Assembly (NCBI RefSeq): GCF_003992135.1 | Contig: NZ_RQVN01000009.1 | Coordinates: forward strand, 1-64,000 | Length of the DNA stretch: 64,000 bases | Direction: 5' to 3' | From: Veillonella sp. VA142 | Lineage (GTDB): Bacteria; Bacillota; Negativicutes; Veillonellales; Veillonellaceae | Part shown: positions 33,974 to 42,297 of the stretch, piece by piece | How the letters are laid out: each line of letters opens with the position of its first letter | Position numbering within the stretch: the stretch's first letter is position 1 | Translations under genes and position numbers: made by a program | The notes under the pieces: generated by a model | What the model was told of the DNA's origin: nothing | Databases searched by the model: none | What the model saw: the letters and a program-made list of their open reading frames with translations, nothing else

Positions 33974-33978
33974 ATCTC

Positions 33979-35007
33979 ATGGAAAAGAAACTGATTTTTA
34001 ACGAACATGGTGACCGTGGCACACAAAGTATGGTGGGCGGTAATACGACGAATTTACGGGAATGGAATCGTATTAAGTACGATTGGGCGAATACGTTATA
34101 TCGTACGATGCTGAACAATTTCTGGATTCCTGAAGAAATTTCTTTGAACGAAGATATTAAGCAATTCCCATACTTAACAGATAGCGAGCGCCGTGCGTTT
34201 GACAAAATTATTTCTTTCTTAAACTTCTTGGACTCCATTCAAAGCGAGAACTTGCCAAACTTGAGCCGTTATATTACGGCATCTGAAGTGGCTTCTTTAT
34301 TGAATATCCAAGCATTCCAAGAAGAAATTCACGCACAATCCTATTCTTACATTTTAGATACGGTAACGAATCCAATTACTCGTGACCGCATTTATGATGA
34401 GTGGCGTACAGATGAACATTTACTAGCTCGTAACCGCTTCATCGCTGACATTTACCAACGTTTTAGTGATGAGCCATCGGAGCACAATTTAATCCGCACT
34501 GTCATGGCAAACTATATTTTAGAAGGTATCTATTTCTACTCTGGATTTAGCTTCTTCTACACCTTGGCTCGCCAAGGTAAAATGACCGCAACTTCCACGA
34601 TCTTTAAATACATCAATCGTGACGAAGTGACTCACTTAGTATTGTTCCAAAATATTATCCGTGAGCTTCGCATCGAGCGTCCTGAACTCTTCACTACTGA
34701 ACTGGAAGCTGAATTAACACAAATGCTTCGTGAAGGTACAGAAAATGAAATCGCTTGGGGTCAATACATTACAGATGATAAAATTCTTGGTATCAACAAC
34801 ACATTGATCGAACGCTACATCAAATACTTAGCGAACCAACGTGCTGATTCCATCGGCTTGCAACCGCTATATCCAGACATTAAGGAAAATCCTATGGCTT
34901 GGATTGAAAGTTTCTCCAACTTAAACAGCACAAAAACTGACTTTTTCGAGGCAAAAGTTACAAACTATACAAAAGCAGCAGCCTTCGACTTCGATGATTT
35001 AGAATAA
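33979..35007 (+). CDS. nrdB: Class Ia ribonucleoside-diphosphate reductase, beta subunit
   Basis: The 342-residue subunit houses the diiron-tyrosyl radical. The metal ligands appear as D85 (FLDSIQ), E115 and H118 (EEIH), with the radical tyrosine at Y122 (HAQSY), followed by the later E and E-x-x-H in LEGIYFYSG and DEVTHLVLF. So it is an oxygen-dependent tyrosyl-radical enzyme, not the Phe-type class Ic. It pairs with NrdA at 25038-27320. Distance from nrdA and its own promoter imply independent expression. Confidence 0.93.
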   Translation: MEKKLIFNEHGDRGTQSMVGGNTTNLREWNRIKYDWANTLYRTMLNNFWIPEEISLNEDIKQFPYLTDSERRAFDKIISFLNFLDSIQSENLPNLSRYITASEVASLLNIQAFQEEIHAQSYSYILDTVTNPITRDRIYDEWRTDEHLLARNRFIADIYQRFSDEPSEHNLIRTVMANYILEGIYFYSGFSFFYTLARQGKMTATSTIFKYINRDEVTHLVLFQNIIRELRIERPELFTTELEAELTQMLREGTENEIAWGQYITDDKILGINNTLIERYIKYLANQRADSIGLQPLYPDIKENPMAWIESFSNLNSTKTDFFEAKVTNYTKAAAFDFDDLE

Positions 35008-35031
35008 GAATACTTGTAAAATCATATACAT

Positions 35032-35070
35032 AAAAGCTACACGTAGATATGTTCTACTGTGTAGCTTTTT
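35032..35070 (+). terminator. nrdB terminator
   Basis: AAAAGCTACAC and GTGTAGCTTTT arms with an inner AGTAG(A)-type pairing, followed by T-rich sequence. Confidence 0.8.
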
Positions 35071-35122
35071 GTTTTCTCTATAACCCTACATCAAACCGTT
35101 ATACCTATGTAATGATAAAAAA

Positions 35123-35158
35123 ATATTGGAACCATTCGTATATGAATAGTTCCAATAT
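35123..35158 (-). terminator. brnQ terminator
   Basis: ATATTGGAAC/GTTCCAATAT arms plus ATTC/GAAT form the stem; on the minus strand seven T bases follow. Confidence 0.8.
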
Positions 35159-35182
35159 ATAGTATAGAGCTATAAAGTTATC

Positions 35183-36514
35183 TTACTCAGCTTTCACCAA
35201 CGCCCGATGAATCAAGCCAATCACTAGGCCTATACCACCAAACACAATCCAATCCATACCAATCGTATGCATTGGCACTTGTGACGCGAAGAATTGTCCT
35301 ACGCTCCCCAAGTCTACTTTTGCTGTTTCCAATCCAGACACAAGGGCTGTAATGAACGTACACGCCACTGTCCAAGCATACACACATTGACGGCCTTTGA
35401 AAAGGGGATGTAAGAATGCTAATAAAATCAACACGATGGCCAATGGATACAAGAACATCAATACAGGAATCGCGGATGTAATGATGGTTTTCAATCCAAA
35501 CATGCCTACACCAGTAGAAACTACAGAAAATAGAACGGCATACCATTTGTAAGAAATTCCACCAAATTGTGTGCTAAAGTACTGCGCACAAGATGTAACA
35601 AGGCCAATGCTTGTAGTTAAGCAGGCTAATAGGACAATAACTGCCAAGATCATAGCTCCTAATTCACCGAATAGCAAGCGAGCTGATTCTGCTAATACAG
35701 GGGCTCCTGTATCTAAGATACCTAGCTGTTCTACGCTGGTAGCGCCCAAGCTAGCAATGAAGATGTACACCACGCCTAAACAACCTACAGCAATTAGACC
35801 TGCTTTCAGTGTAGCCCGTGTAATTTCATCTCGTGTTTGTGCCCCTGAAAGTGTGACAAATTCAATAACCAAGATACCAAATACGAAGGATGCCAAGGCA
35901 TCTAATGTGTTATATCCCTCTAAAAAGCCTTGTAAAAAAGCAGAGCTACTAGTAGCATATTCTACTGTTGGTGCACCATATCCTCCTAACGGAGTGATTA
36001 ATGATTTCACAATTAGCACGACGATGGTAAGTAATAACACTGGTGTCAGCACATTACCAATGCGGTTAACTAGCTTTTTAGGGTTAATTGACAACCACAG
36101 GGTAAGAGCAAAAAATACAATCAGGAATACCATTTGCGCTGTATCTGAGGCAGCACCATCCAAGAATGGTTTTACAGCAATCTCATAGGATACTGTGCCT
36201 GTACGTGGTATCGCAAAAGCTGGACCAATAGATATATATAATGCCAATGTAAATAAAACGCCAAATACTGGGTGTACGCGACTAGCTAAACTTTGTACAT
36301 TACGGCTACCAGAATATCCCATGGCCATAACCCCTAATAGTGGTAACCCTACACCGGTTACGATAAAACCTAAGATGCCCCACCACACATTAGTGCCTGC
36401 ATGTTGACCTAAGGTAGCAGGGAAGATTAAGTTACCGGCTCCAAAGAATAACGCGAACAGCATCAGGCCGATAGCAATATAGGCTCGCCCTGATAATTGA
36501 GTATGATCTGACAT
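35183..36514 (-). CDS. brnQ: Branched-chain amino acid transporter, BrnQ/LIVCS family
   Basis: The 443-residue cytoplasmic-membrane protein has about twelve hydrophobic segments. GLMLFALFFGAGNLIFPATLGQ at the start is the hallmark of the LIVCS family, which imports leucine, isoleucine and valine with Na+ or H+. The start at 36514 follows AAAGGAGATAGT; a start eighteen bases upstream lacks this spacing. It is monocistronic between two terminators. Confidence 0.92.
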   Translation of the reverse strand: MSDHTQLSGRAYIAIGLMLFALFFGAGNLIFPATLGQHAGTNVWWGILGFIVTGVGLPLLGVMAMGYSGSRNVQSLASRVHPVFGVLFTLALYISIGPAFAIPRTGTVSYEIAVKPFLDGAASDTAQMVFLIVFFALTLWLSINPKKLVNRIGNVLTPVLLLTIVVLIVKSLITPLGGYGAPTVEYATSSSAFLQGFLEGYNTLDALASFVFGILVIEFVTLSGAQTRDEITRATLKAGLIAVGCLGVVYIFIASLGATSVEQLGILDTGAPVLAESARLLFGELGAMILAVIVLLACLTTSIGLVTSCAQYFSTQFGGISYKWYAVLFSVVSTGVGMFGLKTIITSAIPVLMFLYPLAIVLILLAFLHPLFKGRQCVYAWTVACTFITALVSGLETAKVDLGSVGQFFASQVPMHTIGMDWIVFGGIGLVIGLIHRALVKAE

Positions 36515-36612
36515 ACTATCTCCTTTCAAATACATTCTATACTAACAAATATACACTATATACAAACATATTTTATGCTTATTTTTTCATTATAACTAAT
36601 TATAAGTAAAAT

Positions 36613-36645
36613 AAAAAGCCATTCCCCCAAAGGAAATGGCTTTTT
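36613..36645. terminator. Terminator between the molybdopterin enzyme and brnQ
   Basis: AAAAAGCCATTcC and G(A)AATGGCTTTTT arms pair around CCCCAAAG, with T-runs on both strands. Confidence 0.75.
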
Positions 36646-36726
36646 CTATATCAATTATGCATATAATAATATTCTATAATCGATAATGCATACGCATCTA
36701 TTAACTATAACAATAGACGCAGTTAA

Positions 36727-38733
36727 TCAATCACACGATTCTACATCTACTTTCACATCATAAAATGTACTACCCCAACCATAATCAGTAGGACGTGAGG
36801 CAGTCAATACATTCATGGTATGTTCCAAATCATGGGACTGCGATTGCCACCACACACCAGAACTTACAATGGTCCCTTTTGGCACTGCGTCATCAATAAC
36901 TAAGGCAATGCGCAAAGACCCTCGCTTATTGTATAAACGCACAAACTCGTTATTCCCCACACCCTTACGTTCTGCATCCTCCGGGTGCATACGAGCTATC
37001 ATCTGAGGTGTCTCATCTTGTAACTCGCAAAAAGAAGAGTCCAATATACGTGGATCCGTTCCATTAATGAGGAAGAACTCCGCTGTATCCCCATGAGCTT
37101 CACGGTACACAGGATATGGATCAGCTTCTACTGGATTGTATAACTCGATTTTACCTGATGGTGTATCATACTCCAATTTATACGTATCTGATAGATCCAT
37201 CTCCACCAGCTCCCCTGCCAAGATTCTATCTTGTACTTCCGTTGGAATCGAAGCGTGGCGTACAATGTCTTCAATCATTTCAAGTTCTGACATGGCAAAT
37301 ACAGGGTGGTCAATTTCCATAGCTCTGGCAATACTACAGATAGTATTCCAGTTAGATCGGCTTTCACCTACAGGTGGTATAGCTTGATAGCCACAGCCAA
37401 TCGTGTAATGACCATAGGAATTATATACATCATTATGCTCTACAGACGATGTGGCAGGCAATACAATGTCCGCATACTTCGCTGTATCTGTCATAAACCG
37501 TTCGTGTACCACTGTGAATAAATCTTCTCTTGCTAATCCTTTGCGCGTCACCGTTTGGTCAGGTGAGGTTATCGCCGGATTGCTAGAGTATATATAGAGG
37601 GCTTTAATCGGTGGGTTATCGGCCTCTGTTAACATTGGACCTAGACGAATCATAGGATTTAATCGTGTATCTTTTATCTGAAAGCGTTCCCAACTAACAC
37701 GCTTACCACCCACGAATTGACTTCCCGATGCACTAGACAAGAGCCCTCCCCCTGTATGCAAGTAGGCTCCCACTAGAGCAGGTAAAGATACTACACACCT
37801 CACGGTATTGGCTCCATTTCCATAACGGGACAATCCACTGCCTAATCGTATAAAAGGCGCTACTGCCTGTCCATAGGCTCTGGCAAACTCAATAATACGC
37901 TCCTCTGATACTCCCGTTATACTAGCCACTTTCGATGGATTATATTGAGATACAACGGTATCTCGAAATCCTTCATAACCTTGTACATAACGTTCAACAA
38001 ACTCTTCATTGACCAACCCCTCTTTACCAAGAATATAAGCCACACCTAAGGCAAAGGCTCCATCCGTACCAGGTCTCAAGATAATTACTTCATCTGCTAG
38101 CTTAGCTGTCTCCGTATGGTGCGTATCAATGACCCACAGTTTGGCTCCACGTTGACGAGCTATTGTCACATCGTGTAAAACATGCACATCCGTAGCCACT
38201 GCATTAAGACTCCACAACACTACACAATCACTGTGTTGTATATCTTGCGGTCGATTCCCTAAGGTATTTCCCATAAGACTTACCCAGCCATAGCGTTTCG
38301 CTGGGGAACAAATCCCCTTATCTTGACGAGTGGCACCCAGCATAGCAAACAAAGGATCACCTGCACTCTTTTGTAAAATCCCCATCGTTCCCGCATAGGA
38401 GTAAGGCATAATACTTTCAGAACCATACGTATCAATACAATATTGAAACTTCTCAGCAATTTCTTGTAATGCCTCATCCCATGAAATCGGCTCAAATTGA
38501 CCACTTCCCTTAGGACCAATGCGGCGCAAAGGGGTTGTCAGCCGTCCACTGTGATGGACAGTTCGCTCGTAATGTTGCATTTTTTGACACAAAGTTCCTC
38601 TCGTGAAACTATGCGTTTTCATGCCTCGCACCTGTTGCAATCGGTCTTCCTCAACGGTCAACGTTAATCCACAGGCATCTGGGCAATCATAGGGACATAC
38701 TGATGTCCTTGTATCTATAGGCTTTTTCATCAT
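36727..38733 (-). CDS. Molybdopterin oxidoreductase (DMSO reductase family)
   Basis: The 668-residue protein begins with an iron-sulfur motif, C13-x3-C17-x3-C21 and C49, the arrangement of the molybdopterin-guanine dinucleotide enzymes. It continues through the molybdopterin domain (about 60-500) and the C-terminal dinucleotide-binding domain (about 555-668, NGTDPRILDSSFCE). No twin-arginine signal is present, so it should be cytoplasmic. There are no subunit genes for electron transfer nearby. The substrate is unknown; relatives include formate, thiosulfate and polysulfide enzymes. The upstream acidic gene is on the same strand with a 10-bp gap. Confidence 0.82.
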   Translation of the reverse strand: MMKKPIDTRTSVCPYDCPDACGLTLTVEEDRLQQVRGMKTHSFTRGTLCQKMQHYERTVHHSGRLTTPLRRIGPKGSGQFEPISWDEALQEIAEKFQYCIDTYGSESIMPYSYAGTMGILQKSAGDPLFAMLGATRQDKGICSPAKRYGWVSLMGNTLGNRPQDIQHSDCVVLWSLNAVATDVHVLHDVTIARQRGAKLWVIDTHHTETAKLADEVIILRPGTDGAFALGVAYILGKEGLVNEEFVERYVQGYEGFRDTVVSQYNPSKVASITGVSEERIIEFARAYGQAVAPFIRLGSGLSRYGNGANTVRCVVSLPALVGAYLHTGGGLLSSASGSQFVGGKRVSWERFQIKDTRLNPMIRLGPMLTEADNPPIKALYIYSSNPAITSPDQTVTRKGLAREDLFTVVHERFMTDTAKYADIVLPATSSVEHNDVYNSYGHYTIGCGYQAIPPVGESRSNWNTICSIARAMEIDHPVFAMSELEMIEDIVRHASIPTEVQDRILAGELVEMDLSDTYKLEYDTPSGKIELYNPVEADPYPVYREAHGDTAEFFLINGTDPRILDSSFCELQDETPQMIARMHPEDAERKGVGNNEFVRLYNKRGSLRIALVIDDAVPKGTIVSSGVWWQSQSHDLEHTMNVLTASRPTDYGWGSTFYDVKVDVESCD

Positions 38734-38743
38734 TCATTCCTTA

Positions 38744-39229
38744 CTAATCATTATCAAAGTCATCAAACAAGTCAAAGTCAACGTCAAAGTCGAAGTCAAA
38801 ACTATCTCCAGAATCATAACTGGAGTGATCGTAATCATCAGAGCCATCGGATCCTTGCTGGTCATATTCTAACTCATCTTCCATAATATCATTGTAGTTG
38901 TTATGGAAAAATCAGTCCTGTTCTGTTTCATTTGCACCAGAAAAATCATACCCTTCATCAGAATCCTCTGGCAATACATCCAATTGACTATAATTACGAA
39001 TCGTCATTGCCTCATAAGGGTCCACGGGTCCACGGGGTTCTTCTGAATCTCCCACCTCCACCATATCCATGGCTCGGTTCAAATCCTTTGACGTCCCCTC
39101 TTGTTGCACCATATCCAAAAACTCATCCGAACTCACTTCACTTACTAGCGTGTCCATATCATCTACTACGGAAGTATCCTTCTGCGGCTCTATAGTTTGT
39201 AATTGTCCCCGTCGCAAAAATCGATTCAT
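38744..39229 (-). pseudogene. Acidic protein gene interrupted by an in-frame TGA
   Basis: From ATG 39229 a 105-codon frame ends in TGA at 38914-38912. The same frame continues without another stop for 55 codons to TAG at 38746-38744. Both halves are very acidic: the first has VVDDMDTLVSEVSSDEF and VLPEDSDEGYDFSG, the second DSFDFDFDVDFDLFDDFDND. This continuity suggests one original gene of about 161 codons with a nonsense change, or recoding at UGA. No SECIS-like hairpin is obvious. The second half could also start at ATG 38884, though no ribosome site is seen there. The family is not recognised. Confidence 0.55.
38912..39229 (-). CDS. Acidic hypothetical protein, upstream half of the interrupted gene
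   Basis: This 105-residue product (MNRFLRRGQLQTIEPQKD at the start) begins basic and turns strongly acidic, with no recognised domain. AAAGGGG lies before the ATG. If UGA is a true stop, this is the only product. Position just upstream of the molybdopterin oxidoreductase may be a shared operon, though function is unknown. Confidence 0.5.
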   Translation of the reverse strand: MNRFLRRGQLQTIEPQKDTSVVDDMDTLVSEVSSDEFLDMVQQEGTSKDLNRAMDMVEVGDSEEPRGPVDPYEAMTIRNYSQLDVLPEDSDEGYDFSGANETEQD

Positions 39230-39343
39230 CCTCTATCGCCCCTTTCACAACCTCTCTCGCATTACTTGTATTGTACCATCTAGTATAGACCTTTCACAAT
39301 ATACGGTTAATTATCACCTATCAAAGGTATACCCTATATACTG

Positions 39344-39376
39344 AAAGGACCCCTGCAATTAGCAAGGGTCCCCTTT
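39344..39376 (+). terminator. Hairpin between Dps and acidic gene
   Basis: AAAGGACCC and GGGTCCCCTTT arms pair around CTGCAATTAGCAA with a bulged C. A modest T-rich tail follows on the plus strand only, so its role as a terminator for the minus-strand dps gene is uncertain. Confidence 0.5.
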
Positions 39377-39476
39377 GTATTTATTGTATAGTTGTATAGT
39401 TTTAGTAATGTTCAGGATAGTATTCACACATAGGAAGTCTCTATGTGATTAGTTCTATGTCATTTCTAGTGAGGAA

Positions 39477-39911
39477 TTAACCTAAAGTAGCACGTAAGAA
39501 CCACAATTGTTTTTCATAGTAAGCAATATGGTCTTCCATGATAGCTACTAGTCCGAAGTTACCTTCTTCATCAGCAGATTCACGGATAGCAATAGCTTCT
39601 TTACGTAATAATGTAAAGTCTCCTACCAAGAAATTATATACTTGTTCTACAGAGAATTTGTTGCCTGGTTCTTCTTTTAAAGATGCAATTTCCAAGTATT
39701 TTGCCACATGTACTACAGGTTCTTCACCTTGCATTTTTACATGTTCAGCTACTGCATCATAATAATCAAACGCTACATCGTAGACTTCTTCTAAATATTT
39801 GTGAGCTGGTACAAATTGAGATCCTACTGCGTTAAAATGGAAATTGTGAAGTTTAATGTTCCAAATTGCTAAGTTTGCAATATATTGATTTACTGCTTGT
39901 AAGTTTTTCAT
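39477..39911 (-). CDS. dps: Dps-family ferritin-like DNA protection protein
   Basis: The 144-residue protein carries the Dps ferroxidase pattern: LHNFHFNAVGSQFVPAHKYLEEVYDVAFDYYDA, with histidines and acidic residues at subunit interfaces. It forms a cage that oxidises and stores iron, removing peroxide. It is somewhat short (E. coli Dps has 167), with little DNA-binding N-terminal extension (MKNLQAVNQYIANL), so DNA binding is doubtful. A 10-3-10 inverted repeat lies just upstream of its ribosome site. Confidence 0.88.
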   Translation of the reverse strand: MKNLQAVNQYIANLAIWNIKLHNFHFNAVGSQFVPAHKYLEEVYDVAFDYYDAVAEHVKMQGEEPVVHVAKYLEIASLKEEPGNKFSVEQVYNFLVGDFTLLRKEAIAIRESADEEGNFGLVAIMEDHIAYYEKQLWFLRATLG

Positions 39912-39935
39912 AACTATTTCTCCTTTTCTTAGTTT

Positions 39936-39958
39936 TTGCTAATTAGTTTAATTAGCAA
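39936..39958. promoter_or_regulatory. 10-3-10 inverted repeat upstream of dps
   Basis: TTGCTAATTA and TAATTAGCAA are perfect inverted repeats around GTT, about 25 bp before the dps ATG. TAATAATTATTA follows at 39960 onward. It could be an operator for an iron or peroxide regulator or an mRNA hairpin. Confidence 0.5.
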
Positions 39959-40053
39959 TTAATAATTATTATTTATTATGTACATATCTTAACATAGTAT
40001 ATTAGAAAATGCAATAGTTTTTCATATAGTTTATCGAAATATTTGAATATAAA

Positions 40054-40086
40054 AAGTTCCCATTACCTATAACGTAATGAGAACTT
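40054..40086 (-). terminator. Terminator of the TauE-containing operon
   Basis: AAGTTC-CATTAC and GTAATG-GAACTT arms pair around CTATAAC with one bulge on each side, followed by a T-rich minus-strand tail. Confidence 0.7.
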
Positions 40087-40096
40087 ATATCATATG

Positions 40097-40519
40097 TTAT
40101 TCAATTTTCTTAATAAGCCCTTGTGTGGCGTTATACAAACAGAACCATACAAAGAAACTAGCCCCAGTAATAATCAAATACATAGTATCCGTTAATTCCC
40201 CCGACCGATACATCGCCAAGGTATAAAAGAAGGCTGTCATCGTCATCAAAATATAAGATAATACATAGCGCATACCTCTCTCTACCTCTTTATCGGTAAA
40301 CATTTCTTTCTTAAAACGCATCCAGTAGATGCCACAAAGAACTATACCACCTAACATATTGGCAGCCATTAAACGTATATCAGCCCGACCATTAAAGAAC
40401 CAGGACAAAGCTACATGATTAATAAATAGCATCCATTTAATGATTGATGTCAAACGGGCTGTTGTAATCGTTTGTGGTTGCTGTGGTTGATGTTGTTTCC
40501 TTTTCTTTCCCTTTCCCAT
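40097..40519 (-). CDS. Hypothetical membrane protein with four helices
   Basis: The 140-residue protein has a basic, glutamine-rich N-terminus (about 1-20) and roughly four hydrophobic segments (about 28-45, 52-67, 88-105, 112-132). No family was recognised. It starts 33 bp after the TauE-type gene and ends at a terminator, so it is likely the last gene of that operon. Confidence 0.65.
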   Translation of the reverse strand: MGKGKKRKQHQPQQPQTITTARLTSIIKWMLFINHVALSWFFNGRADIRLMAANMLGGIVLCGIYWMRFKKEMFTDKEVERGMRYVLSYILMTMTAFFYTLAMYRSGELTDTMYLIITGASFFVWFCLYNATQGLIKKIE

Positions 40520-40552
40520 AGTATCCTCTCTAATAAATCTATTCCCTATTTC

Positions 40553-41338
40553 TTAGAATAATACGTGCGATGTGTAGATCAAACGCAAGGCCAAGATGCC
40601 AACTCCAATAGATAATCCAATCAAAATTGTTTTTGCCCGCAAACGTTTCGCAATAAAAGCCCCTAATTGACCACCCAATAAAGCACCAATACCACACGGG
40701 ATAGCCACTTCAAAATGGATATGTCCGCTCAAGAAGTGAGTTAGTGTACCAACAGATGTGGATGTGGCCAAGATAAAATGGCTAGTAGCCGTCGCCATAT
40801 GGGTAGGGAATCCCATCATATAAATTAGCGCTGGCACATGAATGAGTCCACCACCAATACCAAATAAACTGGATAGAAATCCTACTACTACGCTAACGAG
40901 GATGCCCACCACTTTATTATACGTCAATTCTTCTAACTGCAAGGATTCTTCTTTACGTTCTCCTTTTCTCAAATTTTTATAGCCAATAAAACCGGACATG
41001 ATAAGCAAGAAGGACCCAAACCAGAATCGGAATCCGCTAGCATCAAAATATTCCGCCACATGAGCCCCAATAATAGACCCAGGGAAGGTAGCAATACTAA
41101 ACAAAATGGCTGCACTATAGAGAATTTTCTTTTGTTTCACATAGGCGATGGTTCCAGAAATCGCATTACAGGTTACGGTAAATAAGGATGTACCTACCAC
41201 CATGGCTGGTGTCCACTCAGGGAAAAAATACAAAAATACAGGTACAAAGATAATGCCACCGCCAGCACCGATGATGGTTCCCAAGGTAGCTACCGCAATT
41301 CCCAATAATACAAATCCTAATATACTTATTACTTCCAT
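40553..41338 (-). CDS. TauE/SafE-family sulfite or organosulfur exporter
   Basis: The 261-residue protein has eight hydrophobic segments in two halves, each with the family motif: GAGGGIIFVP near residue 25 and SSLFGIGGGLIHVPALIY near 160. Members export sulfite, sulfoacetate or similar anions. It follows the 314-residue hypothetical gene by three bases, so the two are coupled. Substrate cannot be told from sequence. Confidence 0.85.
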   Translation of the reverse strand: MEVISILGFVLLGIAVATLGTIIGAGGGIIFVPVFLYFFPEWTPAMVVGTSLFTVTCNAISGTIAYVKQKKILYSAAILFSIATFPGSIIGAHVAEYFDASGFRFWFGSFLLIMSGFIGYKNLRKGERKEESLQLEELTYNKVVGILVSVVVGFLSSLFGIGGGLIHVPALIYMMGFPTHMATATSHFILATSTSVGTLTHFLSGHIHFEVAIPCGIGALLGGQLGAFIAKRLRAKTILIGLSIGVGILALRLIYTSHVLF

Positions 41339-41341
41339 ACC

Positions 41342-42286
41342 TTAGTCCTCCTTAGTTAGCTTGGCAAATCGATCTAACTTATGTTTTTTAAAGACTGCTT
41401 TCATCCCATGTTTTTCCGCTTTTTTCTCTGCCTTTTTCGCTACTTTTTGCAACACCTTTTCTGTCCATGCATCACCATGTTCTTCTGCATAGCGTTCCCA
41501 TTTAGACAGCTTTTTTGCCCACTTATCTATAGAAGGAGTCTCTTTTTTATGTTTCGACTTCTCTTTACTTTTTTCCTTCTTTTTCTTTTTTTCTTGTTTT
41601 ACAATACAACATTTTTCTCGCTCTTCTGGAATGGGAGAATTTTCTGTACAATGTTTACAACGCTTTTTATGTTTCTTTTTTGGTTTTGCCATCTCGAAGG
41701 CATCATACAAATTAGACTTCATACTAGTTTGTTTGGTTAGCTCTATAGCAACATCCTCTTGACCAGAGTCCGCACTGTCCTCATCTGCAAACTCCCAGTC
41801 CTCATAGTCATACTCATTGATACGTTTCGTTTCGCTAGCACTGCTAAATAAATCCATAAATGAACTGGATATTGGTTTCCGTTCAACAGTTTTCACAACT
41901 TCTTCAACAGGCTCTTCTTCCTGGTCAGCCATCGCAAAGTCTACTCCTAAGGCAACACCCACATCATAGCCTTCCACACCCTCATCAGCCACTGGCGTTA
42001 CTTCTATTAGCTCTTCTAAAGAGGATATCATGTCATACAAATAATGCTCCATTACCATACTTTGGATCCCACGTAACTCTTCCCATTGTTTTCCTAGTAA
42101 AACCAACATATGAGCAAAGTTTTCCAAGTCTTCTACCACTTCCATAGCCATCTCTGGAGATTCCATATATTGCGTCTCTAAATTCGCCACATATTGCTGT
42201 TGCACTTCCTTACAGTGACCATACGCTTCGTGCAAGCCTTGTAACAATTCCTCAATCCGTTCCTGATCCAATATATATTGTTGCAT
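41342..42286 (-). CDS. Hypothetical protein with acidic middle and lysine-rich tail
   Basis: The 314-residue protein has a helical, probably coiled-coil N-terminus (1-100), an acidic middle (about 100-190) and a lysine-rich C-terminal third with CKHC near 213 and CC near 226, a possible metal-binding site. The tail (about 230-305) is helical and very basic, which suggests nucleic acid binding. No known family was recognised. It lies between dinB and the TauE gene with short gaps, in one operon. Confidence 0.55.
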   Translation of the reverse strand: MQQYILDQERIEELLQGLHEAYGHCKEVQQQYVANLETQYMESPEMAMEVVEDLENFAHMLVLLGKQWEELRGIQSMVMEHYLYDMISSLEELIEVTPVADEGVEGYDVGVALGVDFAMADQEEEPVEEVVKTVERKPISSSFMDLFSSASETKRINEYDYEDWEFADEDSADSGQEDVAIELTKQTSMKSNLYDAFEMAKPKKKHKKRCKHCTENSPIPEEREKCCIVKQEKKKKKEKSKEKSKHKKETPSIDKWAKKLSKWERYAEEHGDAWTEKVLQKVAKKAEKKAEKHGMKAVFKKHKLDRFAKLTKED

Positions 42287-42297
42287 ACTATCCTCCC

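Noticed and set aside
38890-38930. Bacterial SECIS after the in-frame TGA
   Set aside because: The bases after TGA (TTTTTCCATAAC) form no stable hairpin with an exposed GU at the expected distance.
38932-39195. Plus-strand reading frame opposite the acidic gene
   Set aside because: It lacks a ribosome site and its proline/histidine-rich composition is what an antisense of an acidic gene gives.
41860-42147. Plus-strand frame of 95 codons opposite the 314-residue gene
   Set aside because: Leucine/glutamine/serine-rich antisense shadow with no initiation site.
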